Assembly: GCF_027744825.2 (NCBI RefSeq)
Contig: NC_071340.1
Coordinates: 9,997,501 to 10,061,500, forward strand
Direction of reading: 5' to 3'
Length of the DNA stretch: 64,000 nt
Source of the DNA: Synchiropus splendidus
Lineage: Eukaryota; Chordata; Actinopteri; Syngnathiformes; Callionymidae
A program made the translations under genes and the position numbers. Positions 40,801 to 52,800 of the stretch are shown here, piece by piece. The stretch's first letter is position 1, and each line of letters opens with the position of its first letter. The notes under the pieces are model-generated. The model did no database searches. It was given only the letters and a program-made list of their open reading frames with translations, and was not told the origin of the DNA.

Positions 40801-43800
40801 TGAAAATTGTTATTGGTTGCTGCAATAAAAGAGGAAATCCACCCATGGGATGACTCTTGATTGATATGGCCTTATGTATGATAAGATAAGAAAAACCTGT
40901 TCATCACTTTCAGGATGGAAATTTCATTCTTTAGTGTCTAGTTTTGTAGAGTAAAGTGAATGGTGTAGCTGTAGTTGGAATCCAGGTTGAGGCAACTCTG
41001 TGTTCTCCTGAATTTGCATGGGGTACTGCCAGACACAGAGCTTTCCTCCCAAAGTTCCAAAAATATTTGGAGGTTAATTGATACCGCCAAAAGATCTACA
41101 AGTGTGCTTGGTGGATTGTCTGTTGAGATTTGCACAATGCTGGACTGTTGACCTGCATGGTGGCCTCTCGCCAACCTGGATACACCCCCATTAGGGAAGG
41201 AAACACGTGGAAGATGAACTCCCCAGTGCTTTAGCACCATAGGGGTCAAATCCCCAGTGGTTTCAGCTGTTTTTGTCAACATGTGGTGAAGTGTAGCTTA
41301 TAACGTTAACACTTTGTCCATTCCCCTCTCAAAATCTGACACATCTGGTGTTTGAGAATACTATTACCACTATCATATAACATGCTTAACTCTGACAAAA
41401 TGGTCTTTTCCTCTGCAGTTTATTGTCAGCCGTTGCTATTATGTGGGGAATTATTCTCATGACAAATTCGACCAAAGATTTTGTTCCCTGAAGTGTTTGA
41501 AAGAGCCCTCGAATTTGACCTGAAACTTGTTTGTTGTACTGAAATACATTTACGGTTAGGCCCTATCTGCTTCTGATGCAGATGAAGCTCCAATTGGGGT
41601 CAGTGCTATTTGAACTTTTTTTAGCGCTGTTGTGTCAAAGCCCTATTTTTAACCCCTCTTTAATAACTCAGTGAAACCTGTGCTGCGGCTCTAGTTTTTG
41701 CTGTGTCTGGTGCATTTTGATACCTCATCTTACTGATCGAATGTATCGAGCCACTTTTGGCTGTAGTTATGAAGCGGTCCTGTGAACAGCAACAAATTGG
41801 AATTACATCTACCCACTCGTGTCCTTCCAGCTATCGATCCTGTCCTGAAAGTTTAATAGAGATTTGAACCCGGTCATAAAACTGCTTATTAATCTTGTTA
41901 CTTTAAACCTGTGATCTCGCTGTTGCATCCCAAATGGATAGTAATACACAAAATAATTAGTTTCTTAGTTTGCTTTTCTTGTGCAAAGTTTTTCAGGCTA
42001 ACATTTCACTCTAAAGTTCCACTGCAAAAAATAGAACAAGTGAAATACCTAACTTTTTTTCTATGATGTAGGAGTTTGTCCTCTCCTTATAATTGCGAAC
42101 TAACCAGCTGGCCAATAATGTTAGGGCATCTGATCAATATTGTCACGGCTAATTAGAGACTTTTGGGCATGAATTATTGATCATCTTCTTCTAATGAGCA
42201 AATAAAGTGTGCTGTCTTCATTCAATTGGCCCAATAGGTTATCAATACCTCTTAGTGTCCTGTGGTCCTCGTTGCTCCAAAGGCCCCATAAAGTTAACAG
42301 TTATATTTATCTTTGACATTTCAGTTTTTCTACAGCGTCGAGACTTATTGATTTGCTCTTACGACCGTCTCAGTCAGTAGCCCAGTGGCTGCACTGCCAT
42401 GTAAGAGCAATATCAGAGAGGAAGTTACGTTGACATTATTTCATTGAGCCTTCTCCTTATCACATTTCACAAGTTGAGGAAGACTAGAATAAGACGTTCC
42501 GAGACAGTCTAAATATATAGATTCTTTTCATGGTTGTATGCTAGTGATCTGTAGCATCTATTGCAGAGTTGGACCACCTACCGATATGCATCCTGTAGTC
42601 CAGGGGTGGGCAATTAAATTTCCTAATGGGCCTGGTTGTATATTGTGACCGTTGAAGGGGGCCGTCAAACCCAAAGAAAGGAGGTTAAGACAAAATGAAA
42701 AATAAAAATCAAGTGATGACATCAAGTGTGATTATGAAATTATGCTTTAAAAATTTGATTTTGTTTTGAAATAACCATGACAAAAGGGACAAAATTGCCA
42801 ACAATTTAGAAAAATAACCAAATGGAAAAGTTATGTTTCACTTGCATCATAATGAACCATACCCAAGACAAAAATGTCAGAGACGACAACAATGTCAGTT
42901 TTATACTTTTACTCTGACTCCAGGAAGGCTACATAAATACAGTCAAAGGGCCACATTTGGCCCACTGTCCGCGCTTTGCCTAAGTCTGCTGTAGGCTAAT
43001 TTAAATGTGAATTTTTTGGTTTACAAAGGACTCCCAGTCAAGAGGCACTTTTTCATAAAACTCAAAAGCACAGTCAATCTTTCATTAAATTCTTTTACAT
43101 CTAGTTTATGAAGGTGTCCTCATGAATATGTAGAATTTTTAATCTTTGTTTGCCAGAAAGCACCGGCAAGTTTGAATGTCTTTGTGGATCTCTGTATCGA
43201 TATTCATTGGAGCTTGCGTAGTGGTCTTTATATGTCCTACTCCAGCCTTGAGAGCCAATATTTGGCTCTCAAGGCTGGAGTTGGACACAAGTAACCTACA
43301 GACTTTTCTAATTTTCTGCCTCTACAAATGTACTGTATATACAGTAGTAGTGTACTTCCATTAAACTATCAACAAAGCAAATTCAATGAAAAAGAAAAAG
43401 AAACTAAAAAGTGGTTGTTGGTCTGCATGTGCTCACCTGTGCCCTGGGTGTCCGCGGCCTCTCGTCTTAAGTAGCTGTGGTGGGCTGCAGCCTACTGTGA
43501 CACCAGTGAGGGAAAAAGAATGAATGATTAAATGTAATCTGTATTACAAGTGGTAACCAGCTGGGATCCGTAATGCTTCGGTCTACCCTGTCTTATTAAT
43601 TGTAACAGTTCTCCACAAGGGCTGTCGTGAAATGGCAGTTTAAAATGATATATAATTTAATCTGTCTATAGATTATACTCGCTTGGAAGCTCCAGTTCTT
43701 CATACGTTTATGGCGAGTATTCATTTATGCACCACTCCTTTAATCATACTTTGTTCATGACAATGTGCACTTGCTGCGTCATTTATCTACCAGAAACTCG

Positions 43801-46800
43801 TCATGGAGTTTATCGTCTTGGCATGAAGGGAGAGATGTGATTTTTTTTTTTTCTCCTCCAGCCAGGGCTTAATAATACATCTCATTGACAAGCCTTCACC
43901 GCTAATTTGAAACCATATTAGCTCTACTGCGGTTAGAAAGTAAGATGTATGCTTTGCTGCAATTCACTGCATCATAATAACTTGTCTGCTCACTTCTTTA
44001 CCATGACTTCAAGGTTGCCCGAAAGAGGCTTACTTTTGCGTCACATTTGGGCAACCTAAATGGTGGAGGTTGAGTAGCGGACGGACAGACAACAGAGCAC
44101 AGCTCCCATGGTCTTCCTTAAGAGGTGTAGTCCTGCTCTGCAGACGGTAAAGGAATGCTTCATGTTGACAAAAACATCTGAAGATCCTGGCATTGTGGGT
44201 GAAATCCCAGCATAGGGAGCGTAGCTAGGGAGAACCCTGCAGCTATGTAGATATTAAGAAAATGACATTTTCTATTTAAATCTGGGACACCACTCCAACC
44301 CTCACTGTCTTATCTCTTGGATGAAGAGAGTCCAATTCACATTCATCATTGTTTTTAATCTGAGCGCTGAGATTACTAGGGGAAGTATTTGAAGTCCTTT
44401 ACAAGTCGTTCACAAGAAAACAAAGTCCCTCATACCATCCTTTTTTGGGTAGCTGGACTTGCCTAATAACCTTTATAAACATAAGTCTCGATTTCAGTTG
44501 TTTTTTGTTTTTTTTGCTCCAGCAGGATGTTAATGCCTTGACCTCTTCTGCTCTGGTTTTGTAGGATAAATGCTGGTAATTTGACATATGAAATTGTGTG
44601 GATTACTTTGGCAACCTTTCCCCATCTCAGTCTTACATTTTCCCATCTCCATCCTCTCTGGACCCATCTATCCTCTTCATGTATTCCTTTGCATGCATGA
44701 AGGTCATTGATTGTCGTCCTCTTCTTACTGTCCATGGTACCTCCATCTCTGCATGTCCCCTGTCTCTCCTCTCCATGTGTCCAAACCACTGTAACTCTAT
44801 CTCCAACTCAACTCTTGTCCTTCCTGGGGAATTCCACAGACAACTGATGCGTCTTGATTTTGGCCCGTAACTTTACTCAAAAAGTCTGTCCTTGCCGCTG
44901 ATTTACAACTGTTTGCAGTGTGATGTAATGAATTGCTTGAAAGCTCTTTCCTCAGACTGTTTTGCAAAAAAAGGTGATCAATCTGCAACATGTTGTTTGC
45001 AGAGAAACTCCAAGTTGTTCGCCAATCTGTCATAACTGGCTGTCCGTGTTCTAGTGAGTAGTGGCCAGTAGGGATGGGCCATAACTCGTATACACGATAT
45101 ACCACCAAAAACAATCTAATGACAATTCTGCATCTCACGATAAATTTCATAAATGCGCGACACCCTCGCTGCATTGGACTTGCATACATGAACGCAACGA
45201 GACAATGGCATGATGGCATGCCACCCTCTCCAGATCCATGGCGTTTGGCAGCAGACACCGGTGTGTGGCGATCGTGAAGAGTCTGGTGGACGATTGTAGT
45301 TTTCAACTTATTTTTAGTACAGATAACCTTTGATAATGACACTGGTCGACTCCGAGTCTTTGGATCCGTGTTTATTTTATTAAAAGGAGTGGTCCTCATA
45401 GGTTCATATCAACACATGCAGGTCTCCCGCTTCAATGGCGTCTCTGCGAAACACCGTGGTGAAGATAGTTGGATATTGGACGGAGCTCCGCACCGGTATT
45501 GGTGCCGGTGTCCTCTTCTGCGTCCCCGATCAGGCTTCGCTGATCACAGACACACTCTCACAGGCAGCGCTCATGGTACAACTTGGCATCATTTAACAAA
45601 TCAACAAATGCTAAGACGGTCATAGTATAAGTGAAATCTTCAATAAGTCAATGAAAAACAACCATTTTAAGAGATAGAATTGTGAAAAGGTTTTTCTTCA
45701 CCCAAGACAAAGGACAGACAGTCCGTACAATGATTTCGACAATAGAATATGACTAAATGATTGTTGATTCACATTATTTCTAATATGTCTTCAATAGAAT
45801 CTCGGAGATGTGTCCAGACTGGTCCGTAGTTAAAGTAAACTGACAGATGGCTCAATTTAACCCCAAAATAAAACTGGCAAAGCAGTCTGTCAGACAGGAG
45901 TGGGTTCTATGAGAGACGTGAAACACTGAATTTCTCATCTCTACACTTGGTTAACTATTATTTTTCAACATAAACAAATAATGATTTTGGAGACAAACTC
46001 CACTAATAAGTTTCATTATAATTCCATGTGTCCAACACGTGGAATAGAATGTAAATGTGTTTATCGTGATAATTGTCGTTAATTTTTTTGTCCATATCGC
46101 CCATCCCTAGTAGCCAGTCACCTTAAGATGAACGGGTAAAAGCTCCCACCTCCCTCCCTCCCCACCAGACTGACTATCATTTTTATTTTATTCAATAATT
46201 ATATTGTCATATCAATGTCTGAATGTTTGCCATGCTGGCTTTTTTTAAGGAGAAAAATTGTGTCAAGTTCTCCTAAGATAAGATTAGAATTACACACATT
46301 TATATCCATGCAGAGGCAAATTGCCAACACAACAGTCCTATGGACGGTCCTCAGCAGGAATGTGCTATTCTCTCAGGGAGATAATGATGGCAACACAGAA
46401 GCATAAATATCATGAATAATACACTAACTGGATTGATGAAAAACCTTCAGTGTGCTAAATCACTGTCTTGACCAATTAACCTTTCTGAAGTGGCGACTGC
46501 ACTGTTCCAGGTCTCTCATGGTTCACTAGCTCCGTCTTAAATTTAATATCTTGTAAAAGCAAGCACGTTTCAGATGCTTGCGACTGTGGCGGGTATCGAT
46601 CCAGACTTCATATGCGTAGTCAAGACTCAGAACAAAGGGTGAACAAAAGCCTTGTCTTCAGGCTCAGTACAGCTTTACAGCTGCATGCTGAAGTATTCAA
46701 ACCCAAAAGGTCTTGCAAGAATTACGTTAATTACATCACATTGATTTCAAATTCTCTTCAGGATGATAAATGGGACTGTGACGCTTCTCATCCCACAATT

Positions 46801-49800
46801 TACTGTGACGTAGAATAATGAAGCGAGTTCTGGATTGAAAAAAAGAGGCCAGGCTCCAAGTTGCCTTCTATTCCTGCTGACTCTCCTTGCTGATTCCACA
46901 TTCCTTAGCAAAATTCAGCTCTTTCGTAGGAGGGGGGGGGGGCGTGATTTTGCATTTCTGGGGGAGATTTGTGTCCAAAAAGGTGCAGCTAAGCCTTCGT
47001 TGACAACTGTGACATCTTGTAAACAGTTTGTCCTGATGGATTTTTTTCTGGAATGTAACAGCCCATGTAGCATTTAAAAATACACATTCACAGTCATCCT
47101 CTCAGGTTGTGTTCCACTGTGGCAGAGATTAACACAAAAAACATTCCATCTGTTATATCCACAAGTTCATGAGTTCACGTCAAATCATTTTGTGTGTGTG
47201 TTTACCATATCTAATAATTCAATGCCCCAAATCTGAATTTGAATTTGATTTGAGAACATAAACAATGACGTTATTATACTCGAGCACAGGAAGTCGAGCT
47301 TTTGCTTGAGATGTTGCTGTGACATTTATTGTATATCATTTTTTTTCCATGTGATGCCCGTCTCTTTTGTGAAGTGCACCAGTCCCCTCTGCAGCAGAAC
47401 AACCACTAAACATGATGCCGTGTTTGGGTTGATGTTTGTCATGGAAACACATTCCTTTCTGGGTCGCAGCCTAGTGCTGTGAGGGTTGAACATTCTCATG
47501 GTGTTATTATGTCCGTACTGTACATGTGGACAGAAGAAGATGGCACCTATAAGCCTCTTGAAATTGTACTTGAGGCTGAATCAGACTTGTGCTTAAGTCC
47601 CTCTGTAATAATTTCTTTTGACTTTCCCATGATAAGTGTGACGTAATGGTTTGATGTTAATGTTATTAATACACTGTATGCACCCCAAGTAAATAGGAGA
47701 TTTCTGTGTACATCTATTTTGAGACCTATGTTTTATACATTAGTACTCAACATGACTGATGATGCAACATACTCAAACACTCTCACTTGCTGCCTTTAAT
47801 GCCTTGAGCATGTTTAATTTGTTGTGAAAATGTTGAGTCCAAGTGTAATTGAGTTCTCCGTCTTTCACTTCCTCTTGACTCCTTTAGCTTTTTCAATTGC
47901 CTCTCCTGCACTGAATCACCTTTTCCCAGAGCTATATTTCCGACCCCACTCTAATGCTGCCTGATTACATTGCAAAAGTCAAAGTGTGGCTGCGCTCTAG
48001 CTTTATTTATTACTGACAAATGTTGGCAGCTAGTTACTCGCTGGTTTCACCAATGCTGTGGGATATTTTGAGTGACTTTCTCTTCCTGTGCAGGTGCGGA
48101 TTGAAACGGCGACCACTCTTAAACTGAATATCCTTCTCATGGTGATGGTATGAATGTATCTGTTGGTCTCATTTTAATCATACGCATTTTACTATGTTGA
48201 TGTGCTTTTATATATTCCTTAACCCGACCTCACCTGTTGATGACTTTGAGTTCCGGACCGAGCAGTTTCTTCCTGTAAGTTTTAAATTTCTCTTTTCTTT
48301 ATTGTTCATTGTAAAACGGAAAACATTGTAAAACGGCCCTGAGTTGAGGAGTAGTGTGAGTAGTATTGATGATGGTGTCGCTCCAACAGTACCTCGAGTC
48401 CATCTTCGGACTGCTGTTCCAGCTGCTGCAGCAGGTGACGGAGTGTGACACAAAAATGCAAGTTCTCCATGTGATCTCCTGCGTGATCGAGAGAGTTCAC
48501 ATTCAGGTGAGATTTGGACAGTAAAACTGCTTAGGTTCAATTTCATTTTTTAAGAACATGATACCGTATTCATATTCATTGTGAACATTGAATTTGTTCA
48601 CACACAGGTAAAGCCATATGTACTGTACAATGGATGCCACTTTGTTTCGTTGCTAAAACTTAAATTCATAGTTGTGCTGGTCGATGTGACCTCAAAATCA
48701 ATATCACGGTTATTGGTCTTGTTTAGCTCGATAATGGTAAATGCACAATAAATCCCCGTTTTAGGGTTGTGCAGATTGGGAAGCGATGCAATGTTACATG
48801 GTCAGAAAAAGGTACTCAAACTTTTTTATGAACACTGATGCTAATCAGTTGTTAAGTGTTACACACACCTACACACAAATATGCAGTGTGTAATCGCTAC
48901 CAACTTCACAGGTGCCATGCGAAGCTGTCAGCATTCAAACACAGACACTTAACATCTGTCGCTGTGCAAGTAAACTACAACAACCATCTGCCCCCATACT
49001 GTGGCGATGCATGAAGGATTCTGCACTTTCTGACACTGCTCTGAAGCAACAATTCCCGACACACTCGTGTTCATCCCGAGGCCTGTGGCAGCTGTTGCGC
49101 TGGTGTCCTTTTCTTATCCTTCTTTTTTCCTCGCTGTGTCTTTTTGATTCTCTTTCTGTGTCCAAAAGCCTGTGCTAATTGGTTAAACCGTCAAAGCTGG
49201 AAACTGACCTTCCCCATATGCTGTTCTCAGCCTTTTAAGCACCTTTCTGTTCACTCTAAACTGTCACAGAAATGACTTCTATCCTCTTGAACTGTCGGAC
49301 TGGCTTTGTCTCCCCTCTTCTCTCTCTGTCAAAATATAAATATTCTTGCCCTTCTCACTAAAGAATTTGGAGCTATGAAACAGTGTGTTGTACAATGTAC
49401 AAGGACCATGGGTTCATCTTCAGTTAAAATGAAAGCAGCACCCGATAAGATTTAATCTTTGCTGCTGCCAGTCTCTCCAGAACGATCGTATGCAAGTTTG
49501 TCTTTATCACATTTTCTGCTAAATACACTTTTTTAGTGTGTGGTTGAATGTGTATTTATTGTGCATTTCAACACAACTCATGTATAACTCGTAAGAAAGC
49601 ATGAGCAAATCCAGATTTAATGTAATCAAATTTTCTTCCCTTCTTTTACCATTTATGGGGTTGGATTCTTATCCCTTCTACATCAAACGAGTGGCTCAAA
49701 CTTAAGACGTGGGAGTTTAGTCCTGCTCATCATCTCATTTTATGAGGTCCGCAAGAGGGTTGAGTATGTGTTTGCTCAAAATGTAATTCAATACCAACTT

Positions 49801-52800
49801 GAAGCTCCATAAAAAACAGACCTGGGAGGTCATGACCAACCAAGTTTGCTGTGTTCCAGTCTTGCTATTCAACAGCTCATCTTTGAGGAATCTTATTTTA
49901 GCCATGCTTCATTTGCACACACCACCACTGCAGCTGCGTCTTATAGACTAGTGCTGCTTATGTATGATCAAGATCTATTTTCCTTCTTAAATTGCAGCTA
50001 ATAGTCCAGTGCCTTCTATAGTCCAGGATTTATGGTATGTATCAAAAACACACAATGTGCAGTTTGAACACAGTATGACAATATTATTCTAGAATAAAAT
50101 CAAAATGATAGTCAGTCTTATTGACAATTGAACAGCTTGGAAAAAAAGCGTCCAGGTTGTGTTTTATTTTAATTGTCACAAGATTGGTCCGCATTTCATT
50201 TCGTTTTATTTGTAACAGCATTTCTATTCCTGTGTTCAATGTCTTACTTGGTTTGACTTGAATCCACTTTCCCTGGAAGCGTCGCTTTTCTTTCTCCATC
50301 CCTCACCTCGTGCTGTAGCGCATTAAAAACACTTCCTGAGATCTGTCATTCTATTACCCACAGTCCTGTTCCTTTCTGAGGTTTCTTCATTTTCCATTTA
50401 TTTTTTTCTATTTCTCTGCTTCAGATTCGGCCGTACGTTGGCTGCCTGGTTCAATACCTACCTCTGCTGTGGAAGCAATCAGAGGAACACAACATGCTGC
50501 GATGTGCCATACTTACAACTTTAATCCAACTGGTGCAGGTACAATGGATAACCTCTGGAACTCTAATACGCATGTGTCACTGTGTTTCCATGGCCCCTTG
50601 TGGTGTCATTGCTTACAGAGTTGCTAAATTGGCGGTCATTTCTGCTGGCAATGTGAATTTGAATTTGTTAACTCACTTCTGCGAGTGCTTGAGCCGATTT
50701 TAATTCACTGGCTGAGTCAGCCATCTGACAAAAGTCATGATTTTGCATGGCTGCAAATACTGGGTAAGTGAAGTGTCTTTTCAGCTTCAACTGGAAAGTT
50801 TCTAAATTTGCAGTTTCATATCACATCGCGAAAAATTCACAGAACCAAATCTGCATTTTATGAATGATCGTAAATTGTGGTGTGTTTTTGTTTGTGTGTT
50901 CTAGTTCAGAAGTGATATTACATATCCATGTGCAGTTTTAAGCCAGTTGACGGAAGTGACCAGTCTTTCTATGACATAGACTGTACTGCTGCACCTGCGG
51001 CTAATAAACCAGTGCGGCTTATATGTGTGCAAAGTGATTTTTTCATGGTACATTTTTTGTGGTGTATATTCCGGTCAGCTCTATAGTTACATTTTGGTAT
51101 TTAGTTATTGATCGATGTTTACACATTGTAAGCCGATTCTATTGTTGCGAAATAAACTGAAAGCGACAGTGGAGCTTAGAAGGCAAAGTTTAATACAGTT
51201 ACATTTTCATAACTGTCAAAGGAGTTCGAAGGTAAGCATGAGGGAAATTGAAGTGATCTTTCAAGATGAAGTTGGATTATACCCGGTATGTTGGCCAGAG
51301 ATGTTGCCAGCCTTCAGCTCTGAAAGCAATTCTTTGAGACTAGTATGTCACTGGATCTCTCTCATCTTTGCCTTGTTATGTTTGCATTTTCCGGAGATGC
51401 TGCTCTTCTTTGTCTTCTTTGACTTTTAATAATTCAACACTTCATCTTGAGCATTTGCAGCTGAAATGTTCGGATATTCTATGGACTGAATATAAAATAG
51501 TTTGAGGAGTAGAATGTCTGATTAGATCCACTTGCCCAGTGATTGCTTCTGCTTGTCTTTGTGCGTCAGGACTCTGGATTTGTGTCTGAGGATGAGACAG
51601 GCCAGCCCACACACTGTTGACATTCAACTATTTACTCCAAAATATGTCTGTGCTGAAGAGGCTAACCTGCTCTCAGAAGTGTTGTTGATGGACGTGGTGC
51701 TATTGTGTGAATTTGGCCTTCATCCACCTTCATATCAGTTTTTGGTCTTTTGTTCTCAAAGGATGGATAACATGATTTACTGGTTTTTGAAATGACATTA
51801 ACATCACAGCATTAATAATGTTGCTTGCTAGGGAAACTTCCCTGATTATTTAAATTGAACCAGATCGGGCTCTGTGTCTCTGACTCTCTACCTACTGGTC
51901 TCTTACTATGTACTGTATATTAATCGTGGTTCAGTGTGATCCAGCCAACACCAAAGTAATGATATTTACAGTCGTACAGTCATCCATGCAATAAAGAGAA
52001 AATGAGAAAACTCTCAGTTATTTTATTTTGTTGCAACTGTCAGTTTTTGCTCTTGTCGGGTGATTTCGTCGAACTATTGCTCGGATACATGAATCCCAGG
52101 CTTCTTCACTTCGTGGACTGCACTGTTGGAATGTTGCTCTTTCGATTTCATGTCTGGAACTAGGAAAACTCGAGGTCACCCATCGTTTTTCCAGTGACAT
52201 TATCCACCCATCACTGCGTGTACGTGACGATAATGGCACCCATCGGACAGGCGATTGCCTTCATATGAGCATTCTGTGCATAGAAATGTGGTCACTGCCT
52301 CCGTCTAATTTGGGGTGTCCAACCAGTCCTCCAAGGGCCACACTCCGGCTCTTTTGTGGATCAATTTGACTCCCCTGCTCTAAACCATTTATCATTTTTG
52401 ACTTCTTTCCCTCTCACTATATCTGCTTCTTTGATGTCAAAGGTCACTCGTGTCGCTCCACTTCTTCCGCCCTACCTGCACTCTCCTCTTCACTTTTCTT
52501 ATTTAAAAAAAAAAGAGGAACTGTTTGTAAATAAATATTCTGCGAAACCACTCACTCTGACGGTTTCTATGTAATCGGTCTCATCACAGGCACTTTTGAA
52601 CTTCTTTCTTCTACTTGAAAGAGATTGTCATGTGTTTGTGTGCTCTTGCAGGGGCTCGGAGCAGAAAGCAAGAACCTGTACCCTTTCCTTCTTCCTGTCA
52701 TTCAGCTCAGCACCGATGTGTCTCAGCCGCCACACGTTTACCTGCTGGAAGATGGACTTGAGCTATGGTACGAATAAGATGTGACTGTGTTTTAGTCACA

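Larger units (their letters stand above)
40383..48093 (+). other. Intron 15, 7.7 kb
   Basis: The largest complete intron in the window, phase 0. It contains a hAT element (42601-42988), a near-perfect hairpin (43233-43287), a SINE/LINE-tail-like fragment (43436-43545), a possible LINE coding relic (44600-44800) and a hAT element (45069-46109). It also has a G11 run (46932-46942). The 40.4-42.5 kb and 46.1-48.0 kb parts otherwise show nothing recognised. Confidence 0.85.
50539..52651 (+). other. Intron 19
   Basis: A 2.1-kb phase-0 intron. It holds a TACTGTATTTTCCGG-family relic (50970-51080) and a possible tiny hAT remnant (52308-52370). No protein-like ORF. Confidence 0.8.

Noticed and set aside
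44797..45399. 200-codon minus-strand open frame, the longest in the window
   Set aside because: It runs across the left edge of the hAT element at 45069 and has no recognisable domain; its two halves come from unrelated DNA, so it is a chance frame.
46932..46942. G11 run as a G-quadruplex
   Set aside because: A single G run without three further nearby runs does not make a classical intramolecular quadruplex.
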